Source: Haloterrigena alkaliphila
GTDB taxonomy: Archaea; Halobacteriota; Halobacteria; Halobacteriales; Natrialbaceae
DNA length: 64,000 bases
Assembly (NCBI RefSeq): GCF_017352155.2
Contig: NZ_CP071462.1
Coordinates: forward strand, 2,852,001-2,916,000
Direction of reading: 5' to 3'
How positions within the stretch are numbered: position 1 is the stretch's first letter; each line of letters opens with the position of its first letter. The translations under genes and the position numbers were made by a program. The notes under the pieces are model-generated. The model was not told where the DNA came from. It ran no database searches and was given only the letters and a program-made list of their open reading frames with translations. Of the stretch, positions 16,134-24,221 are shown piece after piece.

Positions 16134-16376
16134 GAGGGGTTCTCGCGCGCCGATCACTCGGACAGGTCGGCGGTCACTCGGTGGGGATCCAGCGGTCACT
16201 CCGCGTCGAATTCGGCCGTCGGCCAGGGCGGTCGTGCGTCGGCTACGGGCAGTTGTGTGTCGGCTATGGGCGATCGACCGTCGGGTCCACGCTGTCGGGG
16301 TCCGAACGCGGCGGCCGCTCGGCGCTGCCATCGGCGAGAAAAATCGATCGTCGGTCGTCGGCGTCGAGTACCGGGC

Positions 16377-17021
16377 TCAGTCGTCGCCCGTGGCGACGTC
16401 TTCCTCGTCGACGTCGACCGCGGTCGCTTCCTCTTCGGCGACTTCCTCGGGGTGGGCCTCGAGCGTCGCCTTCTGGATCTCGACGCGTCGAAGCGGGTAG
16501 ATCGTCTTCGCTTCGCCGTAGATCGCCGAGGAGAGCCGGCCCTCGACGACGCTGTCGATGAGTTCCTCGAAGGAGCGCTCGGCGGCGGCCTCCTCGATCA
16601 TCTGGACCATCTGCTCGCGGATGGCCTTCTCCTGGCTCGCGTCGGCCTTCTTGGTCGTGAAGGCGACGGGCTGGATCTGGACGCGGTAGTCGTCCGTCGT
16701 GAGGACGGTGACGTAGGCCTCGATCTTCGAGGCGCCGCGGCGGACCAGCGAGCGCAGGTAGTCGCGGGTCAGCGAGTGCTCGACGAACTCCGTGTACGCC
16801 GAGTCGCTGCCGACGTCGGTGACCTTGAAGGTCAGCTTCGTGTTGTTCTCGCTGGCGTTGTTGTTGAGGTCGCCGAGCGTCGTTTCGATGGTCCGGTCGT
16901 AGACTTTCTCCGGTTCGTCAGCGGGGGTTTCACCGAGTTCCTTCCGGTCGAACTGCTCCGGTGCCAGGATGGTGTACCACCGCTTCTCCTGTTTCGCGCG
17001 TGAAACTGATCGTTCACTCAT
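16377..17021 (-). CDS. rps3ae: 30S ribosomal protein eS1 (S3ae)
   Basis: 214 aa. The N-terminus SRAKQEKRWYTILAPEQFDRKELGETPADEPEKVYDR and the central RDYLRSLVRRG...VTVLTTDDYRVQI are characteristic of the archaeal/eukaryotic small-subunit protein eS1. It has the usual acidic haloarchaeal C-terminal tail. It is the last gene of a four-gene minus-strand operon, overlapping pcc1 by four bases (ATGA). Confidence 0.97.
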   Translation of the reverse strand: MSERSVSRAKQEKRWYTILAPEQFDRKELGETPADEPEKVYDRTIETTLGDLNNNASENNTKLTFKVTDVGSDSAYTEFVEHSLTRDYLRSLVRRGASKIEAYVTVLTTDDYRVQIQPVAFTTKKADASQEKAIREQMVQMIEEAAAERSFEELIDSVVEGRLSSAIYGEAKTIYPLRRVEIQKATLEAHPEEVAEEEATAVDVDEEDVATGDD

Positions 17022-17356
17022 TGTGTGTTGGGTGTATCTGTGTCCGCATTCGCATCGAACGCGAGCCCCGCGTCCGCTGGTTGCTCGTGCTGTTCGTCGG
17101 CTCCGCCTGCGTTCCGTGCAGCGGCCGCAACGTCCATCGCGACCTCGAGGTTGACGACGTAGTCGTCGACGTTCGAGTGGAGGCCGCCGGTCGTCTCGCG
17201 TTCGATCCGCGTGACGACGGCGCCTGCCGTCTCGGTATCGCCGCCGTCGTCGCCGTCGACGGCGGTCTCCATCTCGTCGGTGTTGTCGGGGGCCAGCGCT
17301 CGGGCGACGAGCGCGGGGTCGTCGTGGGTCGTCCGAATCGTCGCGCGTCGACTCAT
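17018..17356 (-). CDS. pcc1: KEOPS complex subunit Pcc1
   Basis: 112 aa. The pattern SRRATIRTTHDDPALVARALAPDN, then TRIERETTGGLHSNVDDYVVNLEVA, matches Pcc1, the small dimerising subunit of KEOPS, which with Kae1, Bud32 and Cgi121 makes the t6A modification at position 37 of ANN-decoding tRNAs. An acidic Asp/Gly stretch (about 34-42) and the tail are haloarchaeal additions. It overlaps both neighbours by four bases, so translation is probably coupled. Confidence 0.9.
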   Translation of the reverse strand: MSRRATIRTTHDDPALVARALAPDNTDEMETAVDGDDGGDTETAGAVVTRIERETTGGLHSNVDDYVVNLEVAMDVAAAARNAGGADEQHEQPADAGLAFDANADTDTPNTQ

Positions 17357-18552
17357 CGTCGCTCCCTCACGATCTGGATGATCGTCGACTCGTCCACGTC
17401 GGGGTCGTACCGCAGGTAGCCGCGCCGACGGGTACTATCGTAGCCGACGCCGTCGATGCCGGCCGTCTCGAGTTCGCGGGCGACCGCCTCGAGGACCGGC
17501 CCCAGCGGGTCGGTCCCGGCGTCGCGGGTCGCGAGGCCGGCCTCGCCCGCCCCGATGGTGAGGACGAGGGGCTCCGGCGACCGGAACGCCGCGGCGACGT
17601 CGGCGACCGCCTCGACGGGGCCGTCGTCGATACCGACGACGAACAGCCCGTCGTAGCGGCCGGTCGAGGCGCCCTCGAGCGCGGCGTGCGTTTGGCGGCC
17701 GTACTCGCGCCAGACGTCCAGCGCCGGTCGGCGGGCGTCGTGGCCCATCGCCAGCGCGGCGCCCGTTCCGGGCTCGTCCCGGGCGGTCGCCTCGAGGACG
17801 TCGGCGTAGCCCCCGATGGTCGCGAACGGCGCCTCGGGGGTCGCGTACGGTCGCAGTACCTGCTGGATCGTCTCCGCGGCGGCCGGGGCCGCGTCGTCGT
17901 CGCCGACCGCGTCCAGCGCCACGGCGGAGGCCACCGTCCGGTGGTCGTCCGCGTCGAACGCGTCGGGCGCCGCGAGGTCGACGCCGAGGCCCTCGAGGGC
18001 TGTGCGCGTCGCCGCCGTCTCACCCGACCACGGCGCGCGGACGCGCGTGGTGTGGGCGAGTCCGTCGACCGGGTCGGCTGTCGGCACCGCGACGCCCGGT
18101 CGCCGCTCGACGAGGCCGCGTTCGGTGGCGGCCTCGAGGAGCCACTCGCTCTCGCCGGCGCCCGGTTCGACGCCGGCGGCCACGAGTCCCGCGAGCGCGA
18201 GGTCGTGTGCCGGGGTCGCGCCGAGGTCTCGGACGACCTCGAGCGCGGCGAGCGTGGCGGGACGGTCGGTCTCGTCCAGTCGCGTCACGTCCGCGTCGAT
18301 CGCGCCGATACCGATCGCGACGTCGTCCGGTGCCGGCTGACGGTCGCGAACGCGGTCGGTTCGATCCGCGACCGTTCGCCCGACGCTCACCTGGTAGGGC
18401 GTCCCGCGGTCGGCCAGCGCCCTCGCGAGGAGTCCGCCCGCCGCGAGCGCGTCGCCGTCGGCTCGCGTGACGACGTGGACGAAGCCGGCGCTCTCGACTG
18501 CCTCGGCGGCAGCGGCGGGCGACGACTCGGCGGACCGACCCTCGGAAGCCAT
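17353..18552 (-). CDS. RecJ-like DHH-family protein, probably catalytically degenerate
   Basis: 399 aa. The N-terminal VHVVTRADGDALAAGGLLARAL corresponds to the first DHH-superfamily motif (usually HxDxDG), but the His and one Asp are replaced. No DHH triad and no GGHxxAAG motif of DHHA1 are visible. Its place between rps15 and pcc1 is the conserved position of the archaeal RecJ-like (Cdc45/GINS-associated) protein. From the lost residues I infer a structural replication factor or inactive nuclease. It starts 6 bases after rps15 and overlaps pcc1. Confidence 0.75.
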   Translation of the reverse strand: MASEGRSAESSPAAAAEAVESAGFVHVVTRADGDALAAGGLLARALADRGTPYQVSVGRTVADRTDRVRDRQPAPDDVAIGIGAIDADVTRLDETDRPATLAALEVVRDLGATPAHDLALAGLVAAGVEPGAGESEWLLEAATERGLVERRPGVAVPTADPVDGLAHTTRVRAPWSGETAATRTALEGLGVDLAAPDAFDADDHRTVASAVALDAVGDDDAAPAAAETIQQVLRPYATPEAPFATIGGYADVLEATARDEPGTGAALAMGHDARRPALDVWREYGRQTHAALEGASTGRYDGLFVVGIDDGPVEAVADVAAAFRSPEPLVLTIGAGEAGLATRDAGTDPLGPVLEAVARELETAGIDGVGYDSTRRRGYLRYDPDVDESTIIQIVRERR

Positions 18553-18558
18553 CTCGCG

Positions 18559-19026
18559 TTAGTCCTCGAGGAGGGTCTTCGCGACGTCGTAGGAGTACTG
18601 GAAGTCCGGCTCGAGCTCGTCGCCGCGGTAGTACTTGACGAGGCGTCGGACCTTCGACTCCGTGTTCTGCAGGGCGCGCTTGTTCTGGTAGTCCTGGGGG
18701 TTCTCCCGGACGTGCTCGCGCAGCCGGACGGCCCGGTCCATCAGGTTGTAGAGGTCCTCGGGAATGTCAGACGTGGCGTCGTTCTCCTCGAGGATCTCGG
18801 TGAGCTTCTTTCCGGTCGCCAGCTTGACGTCCGGGATGGGCGTGCCCGTGACGCCCTCGTCACGTAGCTTCATCCCGATCTGGCTGGGCTCGTAGCCCTG
18901 CTCTGCCAGTTCGACGACGCGAGACTCGATGTCCTCCGCGTCGACGTCGCTCCACTCCGGGGGTTCGTCTGCCGCCGGCTTGTCCGAACCGGACGAGCCG
19001 CGACGGCGGGTGTGCATTCGTGCCAT
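18559..19026 (-). CDS. rps15: 30S ribosomal protein uS15
   Basis: 155 aa from ATG at 19026 (MARMHTRRRGSSGS), the conserved archaeal S15 N-terminus; an upstream in-frame extension has no such character. Typical segments are VELAEQGYEPSQIGMKLRDEGVTGTPIP and the 16S-binding region RLREHVRENPQDYQNKRALQ...RRLVKYYR. It is first gene of the rps15 - recJ-like - pcc1 - rps3ae operon, an arrangement known across archaea. Confidence 0.97.
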   Translation of the reverse strand: MARMHTRRRGSSGSDKPAADEPPEWSDVDAEDIESRVVELAEQGYEPSQIGMKLRDEGVTGTPIPDVKLATGKKLTEILEENDATSDIPEDLYNLMDRAVRLREHVRENPQDYQNKRALQNTESKVRRLVKYYRGDELEPDFQYSYDVAKTLLED

Positions 19027-19759
19027 TGGTGAGGATAGGAACCGCACTGACCGCTCCGATAGTGTGACAGTCGCGGCTGCGACTGCCCGTGCACTTCCGC
19101 AATCCCAAGCCACTCTGAACAGCGAATGGCGCAGTCAGATTTGCGGCCGTGCGCTTCCCATGCGTTTCTTCGTTCGGACGGACTAAAGGATTTCTACACT
19201 GGTTTCCTCGAATTCTCGAATCGGCCGAACGGTGCTCGAGAGTCGATTACTGTCCCGCAAACACCACGAAAGCCCCTGCCGCTATCGAGTCGGGCGCCTC
19301 GCTGCGCGTGGTTCGAGAGAGCTTCGCTCTCTCGTCATCACGAAAGACGCGAAGCGTCTTTCGAACGCCTTCGCTCACTTCGTTCGCTCCAGTGCTTGCT
19401 TCGTCGACCTTCCTCGATAGCGGCAGCCCCTTTCATTCCCGCCCGTGTCGGCTGGCCGGTCATGCCACCGTAGGGTGGGAATGAAAGGGGCTGACGCGTG
19501 CGTGGCGGCTTCGCCGCCACGTTATTGGCGGTCGGCTCCGCCGACCGCCCACTCGATCCCTCCCGGGCGACGGTGAGCCGAACGAAGTGAGGCGAACGTC
19601 GGAAGACGAGTGAAGCGAGTCTTCCGGAATAAGCACGCGACCGTAGGGAGCGCGCGCAGCGAGCCCCGGAGGGTCGAGCGCGTCAGGGGCTTTCGTGGTG
19701 TTCTCGAGAGATCCAGTACTGAAAGAATGGAGTGCGATCGCGGTCAATCGAGTGACCGA
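19027..19759. other. 733-base intergenic region, mostly palindromic repeat
   Basis: Bases 19027-19240 should hold the promoter of the ribosomal operon (reading leftward) and show no gene. Bases 19260-19702 are the palindromic mosaic described separately. The last part precedes the 3' end of the acyl-CoA synthetase gene. Short frames here are readings of the repeat, not genes. Confidence 0.6.
19260..19702. repeat. 443-bp palindromic repeat mosaic with terminal inverted repeats
   Basis: The ends are a 19-bp perfect inverted repeat (AACACCACGAAAGCCCCTG at 19260-19278 and its complement at 19684-19702). Inside, CTCGATAGCGGCAG (about 19414-19427) complements the GCCGCTATCGAG by the left end. CAGCCCCTTTCATTCCC complements GGGAATGAAAGGGGCTG about 50 bases later. 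Smaller hairpins include GTGGCGGC/GCCGCCAC and GGCGGTCGG/CCGACCGCC. No transposase is present. The GAAAGGGGCT word recalls intergenic repeats I know from other haloarchaea; function unknown. Confidence 0.8.
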
Positions 19760-21358
19760 TTATTGCTGTCCCACACGCGTCTCTTCTTCGTCCCAGTACT
19801 CCTCGCGGAGTTCGTACTTCTGGACCTTGCCGGTCGCGGTCTCCGGTAGATCGTCGACGAAGTCGACGCTCGTGGGTTTCTTGTAGCCCGCGAGGTGGTC
19901 GCCGACGAACTCGAGGATCTCGTCTTCGGCCGGCGCCGCACCCTGACGCGGGACGATCAGCGCCTTCGGGGTCTCGCCCCACTGCTCGCTGGGGACTGGG
20001 ATAACGGCGGCCTTCAGGACGTCGGGGTGGTCGTAGAGCACGTCCTCGACCTCGATGCTCGAGATGTTCTCGCCGCCGGAGATGATGATGTCCTTCTTGC
20101 GGTCCTGGATCGCGATCATGCCGTCTTCGTCGATAGTGGCGAGGTCGCCGGTGTGGAAGTAGCCCTCGAGGCGCGCGTTGAAGGCCTCCTCGGTGGCGTC
20201 GGGCTTGTTGAGATACCGGTCCATCACCTGGTTGCCGCGGACGACGATCTCGCCGATGGTCTCGCCGTCCCGGGGGACCTCGGTCCCGTCCTCGTCGACG
20301 ACCCGCACGTCGGTACAGAGGGTCTGGCTGCCCTGCTTGACCTTGAGGTCGCGGCCGCGCTCGGCGAGTCGGCGCGGCGAGTTGCTCGTCGTGATGATCG
20401 GCGCGGTCTCGGTCAGCCCGTAGATGTGGATGATCCGCCAGCCGAACTCGTCCTCGACGGTTTCGATGGTGGCCGTGGCGGGTGCCGAGCCGGCCGTCGC
20501 GATGCGAACGTCGCGGTCGCCCGTGGTCTCGAGGCCGGGATTTTCTTCGTAGTACTGGATGAGGTTGTTCAGGACCGTCGGCGCGCCGCACATGAACGAG
20601 ACGTCGTACTCGCGCACGCGCTCGAAGACGCCTTCGGCGTCGAAGGTGCGCTGGCAGACGTGCGTGCCGCCGGTGCCCGTGATCGCGTAGGTGTGGCCCC
20701 AGCCGTTGCAGTGGAACATCGGCAGCGTCCAGAGGTAGGTGTCGTCGTCCCGGATCTCCATGTGCTGGTTGAGCACGAGGGCGTGCCAGTGTTCCGTGCG
20801 GTGGGTGCGGACGACCCCCTTCGGATCGCCCGTCGTCCCCGAGGTGTAGTTGATGCTGGCGTCGTCGTCCTCGCTGATCTCGGGTCGGTCGGGTTCCTCG
20901 GTGGGGTGGCCCTCGAGGAACTCCTCGTAGTCGGTCCACTCCCCGTCTATCTCGTCGGCCCGATACCCGACGAACGTCTCCGCCGGAATCTCGTCGCGGA
21001 TTTCCTCGACCTTTGCCGCGTAGTCGTAGTCCGCGATCAGCGTGTTCGCCGCGCAGTCCTCGAGGATGTACCGGTACTCGCCGGCGGTCAGCCGGTAGTT
21101 CAGCGGGACGAACACCGCGCCCAGCTTGTTCGTCGCGTACAGCGTCTCGATGAAGTAGTGCGTGTTCGGCGCCAGCAGGGCGACGCGGTCCCCCCGTTCG
21201 ACGCCGCGTTCCTCGAGGGCGTGTGCGAGCTGGTTGACCCGGTCGTTTACCTCCTCGTAGGTGTACGCCGTCCCGTCGTGGGCGACGACGCCGGTGACGT
21301 CGCCGTAGATATCGACCGCGCGCTCGAGGAAGTCCGTGGTGAGCATCTCCTGTTTCAT
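19760..21358 (-). CDS. long/medium-chain acyl-CoA synthetase (AMP-binding)
   Basis: 532 aa from ATG at 21358 (MKQEMLTTDFLERAV); an earlier in-frame ATG is possible. The AMP-binding motif is NYTSGTTGDPKGVVRTH. YGLTETAP, GYFHTGDLATID, DRKKDIIISGGENISS and the C-terminal lysine in TATGKVQKYELRE complete the ANL-family signature. It activates a carboxylic acid to its CoA thioester via acyl-AMP. Closest in style to the fatty-acid/2-methylbutyrate-type ligases; substrate not assignable. It is flanked by the palindromic repeat and a tRNA gene. Confidence 0.92.
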   Translation of the reverse strand: MKQEMLTTDFLERAVDIYGDVTGVVAHDGTAYTYEEVNDRVNQLAHALEERGVERGDRVALLAPNTHYFIETLYATNKLGAVFVPLNYRLTAGEYRYILEDCAANTLIADYDYAAKVEEIRDEIPAETFVGYRADEIDGEWTDYEEFLEGHPTEEPDRPEISEDDDASINYTSGTTGDPKGVVRTHRTEHWHALVLNQHMEIRDDDTYLWTLPMFHCNGWGHTYAITGTGGTHVCQRTFDAEGVFERVREYDVSFMCGAPTVLNNLIQYYEENPGLETTGDRDVRIATAGSAPATATIETVEDEFGWRIIHIYGLTETAPIITTSNSPRRLAERGRDLKVKQGSQTLCTDVRVVDEDGTEVPRDGETIGEIVVRGNQVMDRYLNKPDATEEAFNARLEGYFHTGDLATIDEDGMIAIQDRKKDIIISGGENISSIEVEDVLYDHPDVLKAAVIPVPSEQWGETPKALIVPRQGAAPAEDEILEFVGDHLAGYKKPTSVDFVDDLPETATGKVQKYELREEYWDEEETRVGQQ

Positions 21359-21523
21359 TCTGTGGCACCCGTTACCACCGACCACGTTCTCGGTCAAATG
21401 TTTACTCCCGGGTTCCAGCGGTTGCAGGGTGGATCGTGGCTCGAGGGTGTGCTAAAGCGTGGGGGTGCTCGAGAATTTCGAGGGGTTTATCTATTCCCGA
21501 CGGAAAAGAGTGGATGCGTACGA

Positions 21524-21595
21524 GGGCTCGTAGATCAGAGGTAGATCACTCCCTTGGCATGGGAGAGGCCCCGGGTTCAAATCCCGGCGAGTCCA
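21524..21595 (+). tRNA. tRNA-Ala (anticodon GGC)
   Basis: 72 nt. Acceptor GGGCTCG pairs with CGAGTCC, including the G3:U70 wobble that identifies alanine tRNAs. Anticodon stem CTCCC/GGGAG has loop TTGGCAT. T-arm is CCGGG/CCCGG with loop TTCAAAT, discriminator A, and no encoded CCA. The D-arm is GATC-type. It reads GCC (and GCU) codons. Confidence 0.96.
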
Positions 21596-21666
21596 TTTCC
21601 TTTCGCTCACTACGTTCGCTCCAGTCAATGAACTCGCCGTAGTCACACTCGCTTCGCTCGCGTGAC

Positions 21667-21680
21667 TCCCGGCGAGTCCA
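21667..21680 (+). repeat. copy of tRNA-Ala 3' end (attachment-site-like)
   Basis: TCCCGGCGAGTCCA at 21667-21680 repeats exactly the last 14 bases of the tRNA at 21582-21595. The 71 bases between are CGCT/TCGC-rich. The copy lies in the right arm of a hairpin (ACTCGCCG...AGTCAC against GTGACT...CGGCGAGT). It may be the remains of an integration event using the tRNA as target. Confidence 0.7.
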
Positions 21681-21788
21681 CTATTCTTGCGCCGCGAGCA
21701 TATTTGCGAGCGGCGCGAATTGTCGTCGGAGGCGGGAGTTGAAACCCTGAAAGTCACAGCGCGAGCGGAGCGAGCGACCGCCTTCCTT

Positions 21789-21803
21789 CGGGTTCAAATC
21801 CCG
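21789..21803 (+). repeat. second tRNA T-arm fragment
   Basis: CGGGTTCAAATCCCG matches 15 bases of the tRNA-Ala T-arm (within 21571-21587). It stands alone, with no acceptor or anticodon arm around it, just before the stop codon of the convergent permease gene. Confidence 0.6.
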
Positions 21804-21807
21804 ATGG

Positions 21808-24012
21808 TTAGAACACGTATCGTTCGACGAGACGGCCGAGGGGACCAGGGCGCTTCGATTCGTGCGTGTGGACGCCGAGTACGGGGATCTCCACGGCGTC
21901 GATTACCTGGTCACTCACGCTGTCCCGGAGTTCGTGACTGAGGCGGTAGTTCCTGCTCAACACCAGGAACTCGGTGGACGCTGCAATCGTGATAAGATCG
22001 TCAACCGAGCCGTCGGTTTCGACGATTTCCGTCGTGACCGGTGCCGAACAGAGGTCCACCAGCTCGCTGTGGTAGTCGTCGAGCGTCCGCTTGAAGTCGG
22101 TCGTCGCTGACTCGTCGATGGCGTACACCAGTCTGACCGTCGCCCCCAGTTCGCCGGCGAGTGCGTCGGCGATGCGGACCTTCGAAGGGTCGTAGGGGCT
22201 CTGGTCGGTGAGGACCGTGATCTCCGAGACGTCGTCGAACGCGCGGTCCTCGACGAGGAGGACGTCACACGGCGCGTGTCGGAGGATCCACTCGATCGGA
22301 CTGCCGATGAACTGGTGACTGAGTCGCCCGGGATGGCGTTCCATCAGGATCGCATTCGCACCCTCGTGCTCGGCGAAGTTTACGATAGCGTGTTTCGTGT
22401 CGTGACTGACGATCTCGCCGTACTGGATCGGGACGTCGAACTCCTCGGAGAGGTGGTCCGTCTGTGCTTCGAACTGGAGGTCGGCCGAGGACTGCGTCTC
22501 CGAGGCGTACTGCAGCGGCACCTGATCGGGAACCTCGTCGAACTGAATGACCGTCACGCCACCGTCGTGCTGTCGGGCCATGTCGGCCGCGATGTGGACG
22601 AGTCGCTGTTCGCGCTCCTCGGTCGTCCCCTCGGTCAGGGCGACCAGCACGTCGTACGCCTGCGATTCGAGCGACGCCTCGGTCCGATCGACGGCCTCTC
22701 GTCCGGTTTTCCGTCGGATCGTATCGACAGCGACTCCTTCGCGATCGATTCGGGAACGGGCGTAGAACCAGTACCAGGCGACGCTCCCGACCGTGATGAT
22801 AACCGCGCCGACGAGCGCGACGCCCCCCATCTGGGTGAGGAGGACGACCCCGCTGAGGATGCCGAACACCTGAATTGCGGGATAGAGGGGTGATTCGAAG
22901 CTGGGATCGTACTCGTCCATGTCCGCGTTCCGAAAGGCGATGATGGCGACGTTGATCAGGATGAACACGAGGATCTGGAACGCGCTAGCCAGTTTTGCGA
23001 TTTCGAGGATGGGGACGAACGCGATCAACACGAGCATCACGCTTCCGGTGAGTGTGATCGCGGTCGTCGGCGTCCCGAATCGGTCGCTGACCGCCGCGAA
23101 CCGGTCGGGTGCGAGGTTGTCCCGACTCATCGCGAACGGATAGCGCGACGACGAGAGGATGCCGGCGTTTGCGGTGCTGACGAGCGCGAGAATCGCTGCG
23201 AGGACGACGGCGACGACCCCCGCCTGTGCGAGCGTCGCCTCGGCGGCGATTGCCATCGGCGTCTCCGTATCCGCCAGTTCCTCGAGCGGAGAAACCCCGA
23301 CCATCACGGCGACGATGAGCACGTACAGCACCGTCGTGAAGGCGAGCGAGCCGAGGATCCCCAGCGGAATGTTTCGATCCGGTCGCTCGACCTCTTCCGC
23401 GACGCTCGCGACTTTCGTGACGCCCGCGTAGGAGACGAAGACGAGACCGGTCGCCGCGAGGAGGCCGCCCGCGCCGTCGGCGAAGAACCCGTCGTAGTTG
23501 GCCGTCTCGGTGGCGGGCATTCCGCCGTAGATGAACCACAGCAAGGCGGCGAGCATGACGACGACGATGGCGACCTGGAGCCGGCCGGTCTGTTTCACGC
23601 CGAGCAGGTTGACGGCGATGAGGACGACCGCCAACACGAGTGCCACGGGTTTAACCGGAAGGTCGAAGAGCAACACGAGGTACGGGACGCCACCGACGAG
23701 CGCCAGCGCACCCTTGAACGCCAGCGAAAACCACGTTCCGACGCCGGCGATAGTCCCCAACAGCGGGCCCATTCCGCGTTCGATGTAGATGTACGTCCCG
23801 CCGGCTTCGGGCATCGCGGTCGCCATTTCGGATTTACTCAGCGCGGCCGGGACGACGAGCAGCCCGGCGATCAGATACGCGAGGATCACGCCCGGGCCCG
23901 CGATATTGATCGCCAGCGCGGGGAGGATGAAGATCCCGCTGCCGATCATCGCGCCGATGCTAATGGCCAATACGGCTGGAAGTCCGAGGTCTCGTTCGAG
24001 GTCCTTTGTCAT
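21808..24012 (-). CDS. APC amino-acid permease fused to universal stress protein domains
   Basis: 734 aa from ATG at 24012. Residues 1-435 carry twelve membrane helices of the amino acid-polyamine-cation superfamily, with the first-helix signature SIGAMIGSGIF and the AGGTYIYIERGMGP segment. Residues about 455-735 hold two UspA-like domains; the first has ILMERHPGRLSHQFIGSPIEWILRHAPCDVLLV, resembling the UspA nucleotide-binding tail. In related haloarchaeal proteins the cytoplasmic domains probably tune transport to nucleotide state. Substrate is unknown, possibly cationic amino acids. Confidence 0.88.
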   Translation of the reverse strand: MTKDLERDLGLPAVLAISIGAMIGSGIFILPALAINIAGPGVILAYLIAGLLVVPAALSKSEMATAMPEAGGTYIYIERGMGPLLGTIAGVGTWFSLAFKGALALVGGVPYLVLLFDLPVKPVALVLAVVLIAVNLLGVKQTGRLQVAIVVVMLAALLWFIYGGMPATETANYDGFFADGAGGLLAATGLVFVSYAGVTKVASVAEEVERPDRNIPLGILGSLAFTTVLYVLIVAVMVGVSPLEELADTETPMAIAAEATLAQAGVVAVVLAAILALVSTANAGILSSSRYPFAMSRDNLAPDRFAAVSDRFGTPTTAITLTGSVMLVLIAFVPILEIAKLASAFQILVFILINVAIIAFRNADMDEYDPSFESPLYPAIQVFGILSGVVLLTQMGGVALVGAVIITVGSVAWYWFYARSRIDREGVAVDTIRRKTGREAVDRTEASLESQAYDVLVALTEGTTEEREQRLVHIAADMARQHDGGVTVIQFDEVPDQVPLQYASETQSSADLQFEAQTDHLSEEFDVPIQYGEIVSHDTKHAIVNFAEHEGANAILMERHPGRLSHQFIGSPIEWILRHAPCDVLLVEDRAFDDVSEITVLTDQSPYDPSKVRIADALAGELGATVRLVYAIDESATTDFKRTLDDYHSELVDLCSAPVTTEIVETDGSVDDLITIAASTEFLVLSRNYRLSHELRDSVSDQVIDAVEIPVLGVHTHESKRPGPLGRLVERYVF

Positions 24013-24221
24013 GGGGGTGTGTGAGTACTGGCTGTCAATTTCGGCGGGTCGTACCACTCATCTGGTGGGAAAGACGAGTCGGGTAAAAACACCGCAACGG
24101 AGAGTCTCCCCGCTCTCGTTCGAACAACGAGATACCTCCGGTATAAACATCCCGAATTTAGTTGCGTGCCACACGTACTCTGCTGAATATTCGTTCTCCA
24201 TCGCCTAGACGGATGCACTCA

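Noticed and set aside
19895-21544. 549-codon open frame on the plus strand opposite the acyl-CoA synthetase
   Set aside because: Exact antisense of a clear enzyme gene; Val/Asp/Leu-rich reading typical of the shadow frame in GC-rich DNA, no motif.
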